Source: Anaerolineae bacterium
Lineage (GTDB): Bacteria > Chloroflexota > Anaerolineae > Aggregatilineales > Aggregatilineaceae
Assembly: GCA_018432315.1 (NCBI GenBank)
Contig: JAHDLB010000001.1
Coordinates: 1 to 64,000, forward strand
Length of the DNA: 64,000 nucleotides
Direction: 5' to 3'
The position numbers were made by a program, and so were the translations under genes. Shown here piece after piece: positions 41,647-50,625 of this stretch. The stretch's first letter is position 1; every line of letters begins with the position of its first letter. The notes beneath the pieces were generated by a model. It saw only the letters and a list, made by a program, of their open reading frames with translations. It did not search any database and was not told where the DNA came from.

Positions 41647-44199
41647 TTATAGCGCGGAGTTGGGGTTTGGGGGCAGGCAGGCGCGGGCCGCGATCAGCAC
41701 GGCGCGCGGAGTTGCTTCCTCTTTGGGCAGCAGCCGGACGGCGCCGGGACGAGCCGGCAGCGCGCCCGCGTCGCCGTTGGTCAGCGCGAGCAGGGGGATG
41801 GCGGCCACGTCCGGGATCGCGCCCAGGCGGGCCAGCAGATCGGGGCCGCGCGGCTCGGTCGCGTCGAGGATGATCAGGTCGGGCAGCATGATCTCGGCCA
41901 TGTCCAGCAGGCCGTTCTCGACCGCTGTCTGCTCCACGACGAAGCCAGCCCCTTCGAGCATCCCCTGGATCGCGGCGGCGGCGGGCGTTTCGGCCTGGGC
42001 CAGCAGCACGATCTGCTTATCGGCCAGCGCCGGGTTCAGCTCTGGCGGCTGGAAGACGATCATCCGGCTGGCCTCGGCCATGCCGGACTCCGGCTCGCCC
42101 TGGTGCGCGGCGATCTGGGCGGGCGTGGCGCGCGGCACGGTGAACGACAGCACGCTGCCCGCGCCGACCTCGCTCTCCGCCCAGATGCGCCCACCTTGCA
42201 GCGCGACCAACTGCCGGCTGATGCTCAGGCCCAGGCCGGTGCCGCCGTATTTGCGCGAGGCGGCGACGTCGCCCTGGCGGAAGCGGTCGAAGATGCTCTC
42301 GCGCAGGTGCTCCGGAATGCCGATCCCCGTGTCGGCGACCGACACGAGGATCGTGCTGCCCTGCACCTCGGCCCGCACGGTGATGCTGCCCTCCTCGGTG
42401 AACTTGATCGCGTTCGAGATCAGGTTGAGCACGATCTGGCGCGTGCGGACGCTGTCGCCCCAGGCAGGCGGCAGGTCCGGCGGGTAGTCGCGCACCAGCG
42501 CCACCGGGCGGCCATGCAGCAGCCCGCCCGCGGTGTGGATCGTATCGTCGAGGATCGCCTTCAGGTCGATGACGGTCTGCTTGAGCCGGAGCTGGCCCGC
42601 CTCGATCTTGCTCAGGTCGAGGATGTCGTTGATCAGGGCCAGCAGGTGCGCGCCGCTCTTGCGGATCGTCTCCAGGTCGTGGGCGTATTCTTCGGGCAGC
42701 GAGGACCGGTAGAACGCGCCTTTCGGGCTGAGCATGGCCTGGGTGTGCCCGATGATCACGCTGAGCGGGGTGCGCAGCTCGTGCGACATGTTCGAGAGGA
42801 ACACGCTCTTGTAGCGGTTGGCCTCGTCGGCCTGCTGCCGGGCCAGTTCCGCCGCCTCGAACAGCTCCGCGTTGCGGATGGCGATGGCGAGCTGGTCGGC
42901 CAGCCCTTGCAGCGCCAGCACGTCCTCCTCGCCGAAGGCGTCGAACTGGTCGCTTTGCAGGTCCAGCACGCCGAGGACGCGCTTGCCGATGCGCAGCGGC
43001 AGCACCAGCTCGGAGCGGGTGTCGGGCAGCGTGTTTTCGGGCATGAACAGCGGGTCGCGGTTGACGTCGTTCGCCAGGTGGGGCTTGCCGGTGGCGGCGC
43101 ACCAGCCGATCATGCCCTCGTGGCCGATGCGCAGCCGCACGTTCTCGGGGGCGGTATGCCCGGCGGCGCGGCTGGCGCTGCTGCGCATGACGACCGCGTC
43201 CCCCTCCGGCGCGACGAGGAAAATCCCGGTGGAGTAATAGCCGAAGCGCTGCTGGATGATCTGGACGATCTGCGGCAGCAGCTTGTCCGGGTCGAGGATC
43301 GACGTGGCGCTGCGGGCGACTTCGGCGTGGGCCTGAAGCTGGGCCGCGCGGCGCTCGAAGGCTTTGTACAGGCGGTCGAGCTCCTCGGCCTGGCGGCGCA
43401 CCTCGAAGTAGTTGCTGAGCGCCCACACGGCGGGCGTCATGCTGTCCTCGACCGAGCCGAGGATCAGCCGGACGATCTCTTCTTCGGTGGTGGCGCCGGC
43501 GCGGCGCTCGGCGATCTTGGCCCCGGCGTTGAGCACGATAATCCGGTCCGACACGCGGAAGACGTCGTCCAGGTTCTGCGTGACGAGCAGCACCGAGCCG
43601 CCGCGCGCGCGCATCTCCTCGATCACGCGCATGATCTGGGCGCGGTGCGTTTCGAGGCTGTCCATCGGCTCGTCGAGCAGCAGCAGGCGCGGCGTGCTGA
43701 TCGTGGCGTGGGCGTAGGCGACCATCCGCCGCTGGGCGCTGGTCAGGTGGTGCAGCGCGCAGTCGAGGGGTGGCAGATCGAAGCCCAGCCGCCGGAACTC
43801 GGCAGCGGCCTCGTCGCGCATCCGGCGCTGGTCCCACCAGCCCAGCCAGCGCAGCGGCCCGCGCCGCACCGGGGGATGCCCGGCGAAGATGTAGCCCAGC
43901 GCGCTCATGTGCTCGGCGGCGTTGATGTCCTGGTGCACGGCGCGGATGCCGAGCCGCGCCGCCCGGAACGACGGCGCCAGCGTCACCGGGCGCCCCTCGA
44001 TCACGAACTGCCCGTCGTCGGGCTGGAGCACCCCCGCGATCAGGCCGAGCAGGGTGGATTTCCCGCTGTTGGTGTCGCCTACCACGCCGATCACCTCGCC
44101 GGGGAAAATGTCCAGCGATACGTGTTGGAGCGCCTCGACGCCGCCGTAGCGCTTGGAGATATCGACGGCGCGCAGGAAGGGTTGGGCCGGGGATGCCAT
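41647..44199 (-). CDS. Hybrid histidine kinase with N-terminal sugar-type ABC ATPase domain, GAF and receiver-like domain
   Basis: This 850-residue fusion has five parts. (1) Residues 1-248: ABC ATPase like the first domain of RbsA/MglA. Walker A GDTNSGKST (41-49) and Walker B LLLLDEP are intact, but the signature is LTSAQ instead of LSGGQ, and the H-loop is VTQNL with Gln208. (2) 250-300: coiled linker. (3) 300-445: GAF domain (GMIGWCAATGKPH). (4) 465-690: kinase core with His473 in SHELRTPL, N-box NLISNAIKF, DTGIGIPE and GTGLGLSIS. (5) 728-845: receiver-like domain with Asp779 and Lys826, but an incomplete acidic pocket. No membrane helix exists, so it is cytoplasmic. It follows the ribose-type importer on the same strand and precedes lutA; coupling of transport to signalling is inferred. 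Confidence 0.9.
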   Translation of the reverse strand: MASPAQPFLRAVDISKRYGGVEALQHVSLDIFPGEVIGVVGDTNSGKSTLLGLIAGVLQPDDGQFVIEGRPVTLAPSFRAARLGIRAVHQDINAAEHMSALGYIFAGHPPVRRGPLRWLGWWDQRRMRDEAAAEFRRLGFDLPPLDCALHHLTSAQRRMVAYAHATISTPRLLLLDEPMDSLETHRAQIMRVIEEMRARGGSVLLVTQNLDDVFRVSDRIIVLNAGAKIAERRAGATTEEEIVRLILGSVEDSMTPAVWALSNYFEVRRQAEELDRLYKAFERRAAQLQAHAEVARSATSILDPDKLLPQIVQIIQQRFGYYSTGIFLVAPEGDAVVMRSSASRAAGHTAPENVRLRIGHEGMIGWCAATGKPHLANDVNRDPLFMPENTLPDTRSELVLPLRIGKRVLGVLDLQSDQFDAFGEEDVLALQGLADQLAIAIRNAELFEAAELARQQADEANRYKSVFLSNMSHELRTPLSVIIGHTQAMLSPKGAFYRSSLPEEYAHDLETIRKSGAHLLALINDILDLSKIEAGQLRLKQTVIDLKAILDDTIHTAGGLLHGRPVALVRDYPPDLPPAWGDSVRTRQIVLNLISNAIKFTEEGSITVRAEVQGSTILVSVADTGIGIPEHLRESIFDRFRQGDVAASRKYGGTGLGLSISRQLVALQGGRIWAESEVGAGSVLSFTVPRATPAQIAAHQGEPESGMAEASRMIVFQPPELNPALADKQIVLLAQAETPAAAAIQGMLEGAGFVVEQTAVENGLLDMAEIMLPDLIILDATEPRGPDLLARLGAIPDVAAIPLLALTNGDAGALPARPGAVRLLPKEEATPRAVLIAARACLPPNPNSAL

Positions 44200-44247
44200 C
44201 GGTCGCTGTCCTTCACCGTTTTCGCGTTGGATTCATTGTAACGCAAA

Positions 44248-44272
44248 CCAGCCCCGGCTGCTGCGGGGCTGG
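44248..44272 (-). terminator. Stem-loop between importer permease and the kinase gene
   Basis: A perfect 9-bp stem (CCAGCCCCG/CGGGGCTGG) with a 7-base loop lies between the permease stop and the kinase start. The T-run after it is short (TTTGCGTT), so partial termination or mRNA processing is as likely as full termination. Confidence 0.5.
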
Positions 44273-44379
44273 CGTGATTTCGCGGCGCGGTGCCTGCCGG
44301 AGTCGATCGGGTGCGGGCCAGCCAGCATCGACCAGCCCGCCCCGGTGGAGCCGGCTCAAACAGCGTTCGCCAGCGGTGG

Positions 44380-45528
44380 TTAGCGCGCCGGCCCGGCCTG
44401 TTCGGCAGCTTCGGCGCGCGCCCGGCCCAGGCGGAACGCCCGGCGCACGAACGCTGTCACCTGCGGATCTTGGCGGGCGCGGTCGAACATGATCGCCAGC
44501 ACGATGGTGAAGCCGATCGCGGCGGGCTGCCAGTACGCGTCCGCGCCGAGCAGGTTCAGCCCGTTGCGCAGCACCTGCATGATCGCCGCGCCGATCAGCG
44601 TGCCGACGATGGTGCCCTTGCCGCCCTTGACGCTGGCCCCGCCGATGAACACCGCGGCGATGACGTCCAGCTCGTAGCCCTGGGCGGCGGTGGGTGCGGC
44701 CACGCCCAGGCGGGCGGTCATCAGCGTCCCGCCGATGCCGGCCATCAGGCCCGCCGTCGAATAGGCGAGCAGCTTGACCCGGCTGGTGTTGATCCCGGAG
44801 AGCTGCGCGGCCTGTTCGTTGCCGCCCAGCGCGTAGATCCGGTAGCCCCACACCGTGCGCGTCAGGAAGATGGTCATGATGATCGCCAGGATGATCATGA
44901 TGATCGTGGGGTAGGGTATGTCGTAGCCCAAAATGGGCAAATCCCCCTGGCCGATGGTGCGGAACTCCCCGTTGAGCTGGCGGAAGGGCCAGCCTTTGGT
45001 CCAGCCATAGCAGAACCCGCGGGCGATGCTCATCATGCCCAGCGTGGCGATGAACGGCGGCAGCCCGGCCCAGGCGATCAGCGCGCCGTTGACCGCGCCC
45101 AGGAAGGTGCCCATCGCGCAGCCGGCGAGCAGCGCAATCGGCACGTACTGCCCATCGACCGCCATCACGTCGCGGCCATTTTCGACCGCGCTCACCGCCC
45201 AGGGCGACTGGTCCCCGCTGATGAAAAATGCTGCGGCCAGTCCCGACAGCGCCATGACCGAGCCGGTCGACAGGTCGATGCCGGCGGTGATGATGACCAG
45301 CGTCTGGCCGAAGGCCGCGATGGCGATCCACGAGAAGGACAGCGCGACGTTGCGGATGTTCTGGGACGACGTGAAGGTGTCGGTCCGCGAGGTGAGGACG
45401 GCGATCATCAGCACCAGGATGACGAACACGCCGATTTCCTGGCCGGAAATGATGCTGCGCCACCAGTTGCGCGACGCCGTGCGGAACGAGGCGCGCTGGT
45501 CGAGTTCGGATGCAGTGTCTCTGGTCAT
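44380..45528 (-). CDS. Ribose/xylose-type (CUT2) sugar ABC transporter permease
   Basis: This 382-residue permease of the BPD_transp_2 family has about ten helices. Family stretches are GQTLVIITAGIDLSTGSVMALSG, GLPPFIATLGMMSIARGFCYGW, VWGYRIYALGGNEQAAQLSGIN and GGASVKGGKGTIVGTLIGAAIMQVLRNGLNLLG. It forms the membrane channel for the ATPase at 45525-47066, overlapping it in ATGA. The kinase gene with an ABC domain of the matching type lies 180 bases downstream. Confidence 0.93.
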   Translation of the reverse strand: MTRDTASELDQRASFRTASRNWWRSIISGQEIGVFVILVLMIAVLTSRTDTFTSSQNIRNVALSFSWIAIAAFGQTLVIITAGIDLSTGSVMALSGLAAAFFISGDQSPWAVSAVENGRDVMAVDGQYVPIALLAGCAMGTFLGAVNGALIAWAGLPPFIATLGMMSIARGFCYGWTKGWPFRQLNGEFRTIGQGDLPILGYDIPYPTIIMIILAIIMTIFLTRTVWGYRIYALGGNEQAAQLSGINTSRVKLLAYSTAGLMAGIGGTLMTARLGVAAPTAAQGYELDVIAAVFIGGASVKGGKGTIVGTLIGAAIMQVLRNGLNLLGADAYWQPAAIGFTIVLAIMFDRARQDPQVTAFVRRAFRLGRARAEAAEQAGPAR

Positions 45529-47066
45529 ACCAATACTTCCTCTGGCTTCATAACATTATTCTGGCCGCTGGCGTAGGTCATGATGCGTTCCTGGGTGGCT
45601 TCTGCGCGGCTCAAAATGCCCGCGACACGCCCCTCGTGCATCACGACGATGCGATCGCTCATCGCGAGGATTTCCGGCATTTCGGACGAGATCATGATGA
45701 TGCCGATGCCCGCCTTCGCCAGCTCGGTCATCAAGGCGTGGATTTCGGCTTTGGCGCCCACGTCGATGCCGCGCGTCGGCTCGTCCATGATCAGGACGCT
45801 GGGGTTCAGCATCAGCCACTTGGCGAGCACCACTTTTTGCTGGTTGCCGCCCGACAGGTTCTTGACCGTCTGCTCCATGCTGGGCGTGCGGACGCGCAGG
45901 CGGTTGACGTACTCGCCGGCTGCCCGGCGTGAGTCGCGGCGGTTGACCCAGCCCCCGGCGCCCGTGAACCGCTTGAGCGTGGGCAGGATCATGTTGAACA
46001 TCACGGTGTTTTCCAGGATCAGGCCCTGGTTGCCGCGATCTTCGGGCACCAGGCCGATGCCCATCGCCAGCGCTTCCTGCGGCGAGCGGATGTCCACCTC
46101 TTTGCCGTTGAGCCAGATTTTGCCGGAGTCGCGCCGGTCCGCGCCGAAGATCAGGCGCATGGTTTCGGTGCGACCAGCCCCCACCAGGCCCGCGAAGCCG
46201 AGGATCTCGCCTTTGTGCAGGTCGAACGACACGTCCTCGACCCGGCCCTCGCGCGTCAGGTTTTCCACGCGCAGGATGACGTCGCCGCGCTCGACGAACT
46301 CTTTCTGGAACACGTCCGACAGGTCGCGTCCCACCATCAGGTGCACGATCTCGTCGATCGAGGCGTCGGCGGTCATCAGCGTGCCCACCCGCTCACCGTC
46401 GCGCAGGACGACGATCCGATCGGTGATCTCCATGACCTCTTCGAGGCGGTGCGAGATGAAAATGATCGACAGCCCCTGGGCGCGCAGGTTGCGGATAATC
46501 TCGAATAACACCTGTGTTTCGTCCGAGCCAAGCGCCGAGGTCGGCTCGTCCATGATGATGACCTGCGCGTCGACGGCCAGGGCTTTGGCGATCTCGACCT
46601 GCTGGCGTTCGGCCACCGACAGGGCCTCGACCAGGGTCGAGGCGGAGACGTGCGCGCCGACGGTGTCGAGCAGCTTTTGAGCTTCGGTTTCCATTTTACG
46701 GCGGTTGATGATCTTGAAGGGCGTGAGGAAGCCCCCATAGCGCGGCTCGCGCGATATGAAGATGTTCGCCGCCGCCGTCTGGTTGAGCGTGAGTGTGAAC
46801 TCCTGGTAGATCGTGGCGATGCCGAGCGCCTGCGATTCGGCGGTGTTCTGGGGGCGGACCTCCTCGCCGCGCAGGAAGATGCGCCCGCTGTCGGCGTGGT
46901 AGGCCCCGGCCAGGATCTTCATCAGCGTCGATTTGCCGGCGCCGTTTTCGCCCAGCAGCGCGACGACCTCGCCGGGATAGACCTCGAAGTCTACGTTGTC
47001 GAGAGCCAGCACGCCGGGGAAGCGCTTGGTGATGCTTTCAACCCGCAGAACCGGTTCTTTGTCCAA
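45525..47066 (-). CDS. Ribose-type (CUT2) sugar ABC transporter ATP-binding protein, two ATPase domains
   Basis: This 513-residue RbsA/MglA/XylG-type subunit has two fused nucleotide-binding domains. The first has Walker A GENGAGKST (39-47), signature LSVAERQ, Walker B VIIMDEP and H-loop FISHRLEEV. The second has the typical degenerate Walker A GLVGAGRTE, signature LSGGNQQK and Walker B VLIMDEPTRGID. The start is probably the TTG at 47066 behind AGGAAGG, since no ATG fits. It pairs with the overlapping permease. A stem-loop separates it from the binding-protein gene upstream. Confidence 0.93.
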   Translation of the reverse strand: MDKEPVLRVESITKRFPGVLALDNVDFEVYPGEVVALLGENGAGKSTLMKILAGAYHADSGRIFLRGEEVRPQNTAESQALGIATIYQEFTLTLNQTAAANIFISREPRYGGFLTPFKIINRRKMETEAQKLLDTVGAHVSASTLVEALSVAERQQVEIAKALAVDAQVIIMDEPTSALGSDETQVLFEIIRNLRAQGLSIIFISHRLEEVMEITDRIVVLRDGERVGTLMTADASIDEIVHLMVGRDLSDVFQKEFVERGDVILRVENLTREGRVEDVSFDLHKGEILGFAGLVGAGRTETMRLIFGADRRDSGKIWLNGKEVDIRSPQEALAMGIGLVPEDRGNQGLILENTVMFNMILPTLKRFTGAGGWVNRRDSRRAAGEYVNRLRVRTPSMEQTVKNLSGGNQQKVVLAKWLMLNPSVLIMDEPTRGIDVGAKAEIHALMTELAKAGIGIIMISSEMPEILAMSDRIVVMHEGRVAGILSRAEATQERIMTYASGQNNVMKPEEVLV

Positions 47067-47111
47067 TGCAGTGCCTTCCTGTAAACGCTCGATGCGGCTG
47101 GTGTGAGAGGA

Positions 47112-47143
47112 CTGGCGGCAGGGAAGCGAATCCCCGCCGCCAG
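47112..47143 (-). terminator. Extended stem-loop between binding protein and ATPase genes
   Basis: CTGGCGGC and GCCGCCAG pair around an inner GGGA/TCCC stem, just after the binding-protein stop. No T-tract follows. As in the other sugar cluster of this window, it probably lets the binding protein be made in excess over the ATPase and permease. Confidence 0.5.
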
Positions 47144-47162
47144 CCGGTCACAGCGTGCGATG

Positions 47163-49127
47163 CTATTCGGGGAAGGCCGGGGGCAGCGGCTGCGTGAAGT
47201 CGCTGGTCGCCCAGGCTTCGGCCATCGCGTCCACGTTGTTGGCGGTCACGATGTCCATCCCGCTGTCGGTCCAGTCCGGATAGGGGTACAGGTTGGCGGC
47301 ATGGTTCAGCGCCATGAACACCGTGTCGTAGCCCCAGCCCCAGTACTTCTGGCCGACGAGACCGTGCAGCAGGCCATCCTGCACCCACTCCAGCTCGACG
47401 GGCAGCGTGTCGAAGGCGACCGCCTTCATCTCGCCGCTCAGGGCCGCTTCCTCGAACAGCGGCATGGCGCCGCGCCCGGCGAAGACCGGCCACAGGCCCA
47501 CGAAGAACCAGCCGTCGAGGTCAGGGTAGGCGAGCATGGTCTCTTCGACCACCTGGACGCCCAGGTTGATGTCGTCGTTGCAGGCCACGGTCGTCACGAT
47601 CTCGATGCCGGGATACTGCGCGACGTAGTCTTGGAAGCCGCGGATGCGCTCTTCGAGGTTGAACGCGCCGGGGACGCCGGTCAGCAGGGCGACCTTACCT
47701 TCTTCGCCCATCGCCTTGACCAGCAGCTCGCCCGCCGCCCAACCGCCGGTGTAGTTGTCCACGCCCAGGTAGGTGAAGCGATCGGAAGTCGGCGAGTCGG
47801 AGTCCCAGGTCATGGTCGGGATGCCCGCCGATACCGCCGAGTTGATCGGGTCGACACAGCCGTCGGGGTCGTTGCAGCTCACGCCGATGGCGTCTACGCC
47901 CTGCGAGATCGCGTCTTCGATCACGCGGGCCTGTTCGGCCATGTCGGACGCGACCGAGCCCATGTACAGGCACTCGACCTCGATGCCGAACTGCGCGCTG
48001 GCGTCTTCAGCGGCCTTCATGCAGCCGTCGCGGCCCAGCTCGAAGACGGGGTTGTTGAGCGACTTCGGGATCCACGCGAGGGTGAACTTGCCATCTTCGG
48101 GCGGGTAGGCCATGGGCAGCGGCTGCGTGAAGTCGCTGGTCGCCCAGGCTTCGGCCATCGCGTCCACGTTGTTGATGGTCACGATGTCCATCCCGCTGTC
48201 GGTCCAGTCCGCGAAGGTGGTGCCGTTCACGATGTGGTCGTACAGCATGAACATCGTGTCGTAGCCCCAGCCCCAGTACTTCTGGCCGACGAGACCGTGC
48301 AGCAGGCCATCCTGCACCCACTCCAGCTCGACGGGCAGCGTGTCGAAGGCGACCGCCTTCATGTTGTTGTTGAGGGCCGCTTCCTCGAACAGCGGCATGG
48401 CGCCCTTGCCAGCGAAGACCGGCCACAGACCCACGAAGAACCAGCCGTCGAGGTCCGGATAGGCGAGCATGGTCTCTTCGACCACCTGGACGCCCAGGTT
48501 GATGTCGTCGTTGCAGGCCACGGTCGTCACGATCTCGATGTCGGTGCCCGCGACCCCATCCTTGAAGCCGCGAATGCGCTCCTCAAGGTTGAACGCGCCG
48601 GGGACGCCGGTCAGCAGGGCGACCTGGCCGGAGGTGCCCATCTCGCGGATGAGCAGGTTGGCCGCCGCCACGCCGCCGGTGTAGTTGTCCACACCCAGGT
48701 AGGTGATACGATCCGAGCCGGGCGAGTCCGAGTCCCAGGTCATGACCGGGATGCCCGCCGCGATGGCCGAGTTGATCGGGTCGATGCAGCCATCGGGGTC
48801 GTTGCAGCTCACGCCGATGGCGTCCACGCCCTGCGAGATCGCGTCTTCAATCACGCGGGCCTGCTCCGCCATGTCGGACGCGACCGAGCCCATGTACAGG
48901 CACTCGACGGTCTGGCCGGTGGAGGCCGTCAACTCTTCGGCGGCCTTCATGCAGCCGTCACGGCCCAGCTCGAAGACGGGGTTGTTGAGCGACTTCGGAA
49001 TCCACGCGATGGTGATCGCGTCGTCCTGGGCGCTGACGACTGGCGCGGGGGCGGTCGATCCCGACAGCGGCGGGAGCGCGATCGCCACCAGCACCAAAAC
49101 ACTAACTAGCTTCAAGAAATTCTTCAT
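47163..49127 (-). CDS. Sugar substrate-binding protein with two tandem, nearly identical binding domains
   Basis: This 654-residue exported protein has a signal peptide (1-34) and two consecutive periplasmic-binding-protein (family 4, ribose type) domains, about 36-345 and 347-654. Each copy begins AWIPKSLNNPVFELGRDG and ends AWATSDFTQPLP. Both contain VSCNDPDGC, TWDSDSP, YLGVDNYTGG and GVPGAFNLEERIRGF. A normal member has one domain of about 320 residues. The copies are alike even in DNA, so duplication is recent or kept uniform by recombination. GGAGGAAC lies ahead of the ATG. The cognate importer is immediately downstream and a ROK repressor diverges upstream. The ligand is probably a pentose, hexose or related compound. 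Confidence 0.93.
   Translation of the reverse strand: MKNFLKLVSVLVLVAIALPPLSGSTAPAPVVSAQDDAITIAWIPKSLNNPVFELGRDGCMKAAEELTASTGQTVECLYMGSVASDMAEQARVIEDAISQGVDAIGVSCNDPDGCIDPINSAIAAGIPVMTWDSDSPGSDRITYLGVDNYTGGVAAANLLIREMGTSGQVALLTGVPGAFNLEERIRGFKDGVAGTDIEIVTTVACNDDINLGVQVVEETMLAYPDLDGWFFVGLWPVFAGKGAMPLFEEAALNNNMKAVAFDTLPVELEWVQDGLLHGLVGQKYWGWGYDTMFMLYDHIVNGTTFADWTDSGMDIVTINNVDAMAEAWATSDFTQPLPMAYPPEDGKFTLAWIPKSLNNPVFELGRDGCMKAAEDASAQFGIEVECLYMGSVASDMAEQARVIEDAISQGVDAIGVSCNDPDGCVDPINSAVSAGIPTMTWDSDSPTSDRFTYLGVDNYTGGWAAGELLVKAMGEEGKVALLTGVPGAFNLEERIRGFQDYVAQYPGIEIVTTVACNDDINLGVQVVEETMLAYPDLDGWFFVGLWPVFAGRGAMPLFEEAALSGEMKAVAFDTLPVELEWVQDGLLHGLVGQKYWGWGYDTVFMALNHAANLYPYPDWTDSGMDIVTANNVDAMAEAWATSDFTQPLPPAFPE
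47164..49027. repeat. Direct tandem repeat of about 0.93 kb inside the binding-protein gene
   Basis: Two in-frame copies lie 930-933 bases apart (for example CAGTACTTCTGGCCGACGAG at 47341 and again at 48274). Long stretches are identical in DNA. The offset changes from 933 to 930 along the repeat, so one codon has been gained or lost since duplication. Confidence 0.9.
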
Positions 49128-49217
49128 GCCATGTTCCTCCTGAAAGGACTTTGAGGGAACGATCTCCCCGAACATTATTCGATTGGCAGGCAGGCCGAAG
49201 CTTCCCCACCAATGCAA

Positions 49218-49241
49218 TTTAGTTTATTAAAGCAACAAAAT
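49218..49241. promoter_or_regulatory. Putative ROK/XylR-type operator in the divergent region
   Basis: An AT-rich pseudo-palindrome with left arm TTTAGTTTATT and right arm AACAAAAT lies between the divergent binding-protein and ROK-repressor genes. XylR-type ROK repressors bind TTAGTTT...AACAAA-like sites. The arms match each other at about seven of ten positions, so this is suggestive only. Confidence 0.45.
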
Positions 49242-49370
49242 GCCGTTCTTGTCAAGTTTTTGTCAGCGGATCGCCCATCTCAGCCTCGTTTCGGGCGCAC
49301 GTCAGGCTTGACACGGTCTGCCAGAAGACCTATATTTTGTTGTGAGGCTATACAAAAACTGGTGGAGTCC

Positions 49371-50588
49371 ATGGTCATCGGTCCTGCCGATCACAACCTT
49401 GTCCGTCAGATCAACAGCGCGTTGATCCTCGACCGCCTGCTCGCCGACTCGCCGCAGTCGCGCGCCAATCTGGCCCAGCAGACCGGCCTGAACCGCAGCA
49501 CGATCTCCTCGCTGGTCAGCGACCTGATCGCGCGCCACCTGATCCGCGAGGTGGGGCTGGAGGCGGCGGATTCGCGCGGGCGGCCCGGCATGCTGTTGGA
49601 GCTGAATCCGAATGGCGGCTGCGTGGTCGGCATCGAGATCAACGTCGAGCACATCACGGTCATCCTCACCGACTTCACCGCGCGCACGCTGTGGCACCGC
49701 CACGTCGCGCTGCCGGACGGATCGCCCCAGGCCGAGGTGCTGTGCCTGGCCGAAGACCTGATCGACGAGGCGCTGCGGGCGGGCATGGCGCACCACCTGA
49801 CGCCGCTGGGGATCGGGCTGGGCGTGCCCGGCCTGGTGGACGTGACCGACGGCGCGCTGGTCTATGCGCCCAACCTGACGTGGCATGACGTGCCGTTCCG
49901 CGAGATGTGGGGGCACAAATTCGGCGTGCCGCTGTACGTCGAAAACGACGGCAACGTCGCGGCGTTGGGCGAGTACTACTTCGGCGTGGCGAAAGGCTAC
50001 AACCACTTCGTTTTCCTGGGGACCGGGGTGGGGCTCAGCGGCGGGCTGATGCTCGACGGGCACATCTACCGGGGCGTGGGCGGCTACGCGGGCGAGATCG
50101 GGCACATCATCGTCGAGTCCGGCGGGGAGCTGTGCGCGTGCGGGCGGCGCGGCTGCTGGGAGACGCTCGTCGGGCCGCGCGCGGTGATCCGGGGCATCGT
50201 CCACGCGCTGAAGAACGGCGCCCCCTCGCTGATCCCCGACCTGGTCGGCGGCGACCTGGGCCGGATCACGATGGACGTGGTCGTCGGCGCGGCCAACCGG
50301 GGCGACCAGCTCGCGCGGGACACGCTGGCCGACATCGCGCTGCACCTGGGCACCGGCATCGCCAACCTGGTCAACCTGTTCAACCCGGAGCTGGTGGTGC
50401 TGGGCGGGAGCCTCACGCTGGCGGGGCCGTACCTGGTGCCGCCCATCAGCCGCATCATCGCCGCCGAATCGCTGAGCCTGCCCGGTAACATGGTGGCGCT
50501 CAGCCTGTCGTCGCTGGGCGCCGAGGCGTGCGTGAAGGGCGCGGTCGCCCTGGTCATCGATGGGATTGTGCGCGACCCGATCTCCTGA
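49371..50588 (+). CDS. ROK-family transcriptional repressor (XylR/NagC type)
   Basis: This 405-residue protein has an N-terminal winged helix-turn-helix (NLVRQINSALILDRLLADSPQSRANLAQQTGLNRSTISSLVSDLIARHLIREVG) and a ROK sugar-binding domain (VVGIEINVEHITVIL, VENDGNVAALGEYYFG, FLGTGVGLSGGLML, and the zinc motif CACGRRGCWE). Such proteins repress sugar genes until the sugar binds. It diverges from the tandem binding-protein gene, which it probably controls. The ATG at 49371 follows GGTGGAG; a longer open frame upstream has no ribosome site and would cross the promoter region. Confidence 0.9.
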   Translation: MVIGPADHNLVRQINSALILDRLLADSPQSRANLAQQTGLNRSTISSLVSDLIARHLIREVGLEAADSRGRPGMLLELNPNGGCVVGIEINVEHITVILTDFTARTLWHRHVALPDGSPQAEVLCLAEDLIDEALRAGMAHHLTPLGIGLGVPGLVDVTDGALVYAPNLTWHDVPFREMWGHKFGVPLYVENDGNVAALGEYYFGVAKGYNHFVFLGTGVGLSGGLMLDGHIYRGVGGYAGEIGHIIVESGGELCACGRRGCWETLVGPRAVIRGIVHALKNGAPSLIPDLVGGDLGRITMDVVVGAANRGDQLARDTLADIALHLGTGIANLVNLFNPELVVLGGSLTLAGPYLVPPISRIIAAESLSLPGNMVALSLSSLGAEACVKGAVALVIDGIVRDPIS

Positions 50589-50625
50589 TACACTGCAAGG
50601 ACAACTGGATGTTAAGGGACACCTG

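Noticed and set aside
45525-47066. Degenerate second Walker A (GLVGAGRTE) in the RbsA-type ATPase as an anomaly
   Set aside because: This degeneration is normal for the second domain of RbsA/MglA/XylG proteins.
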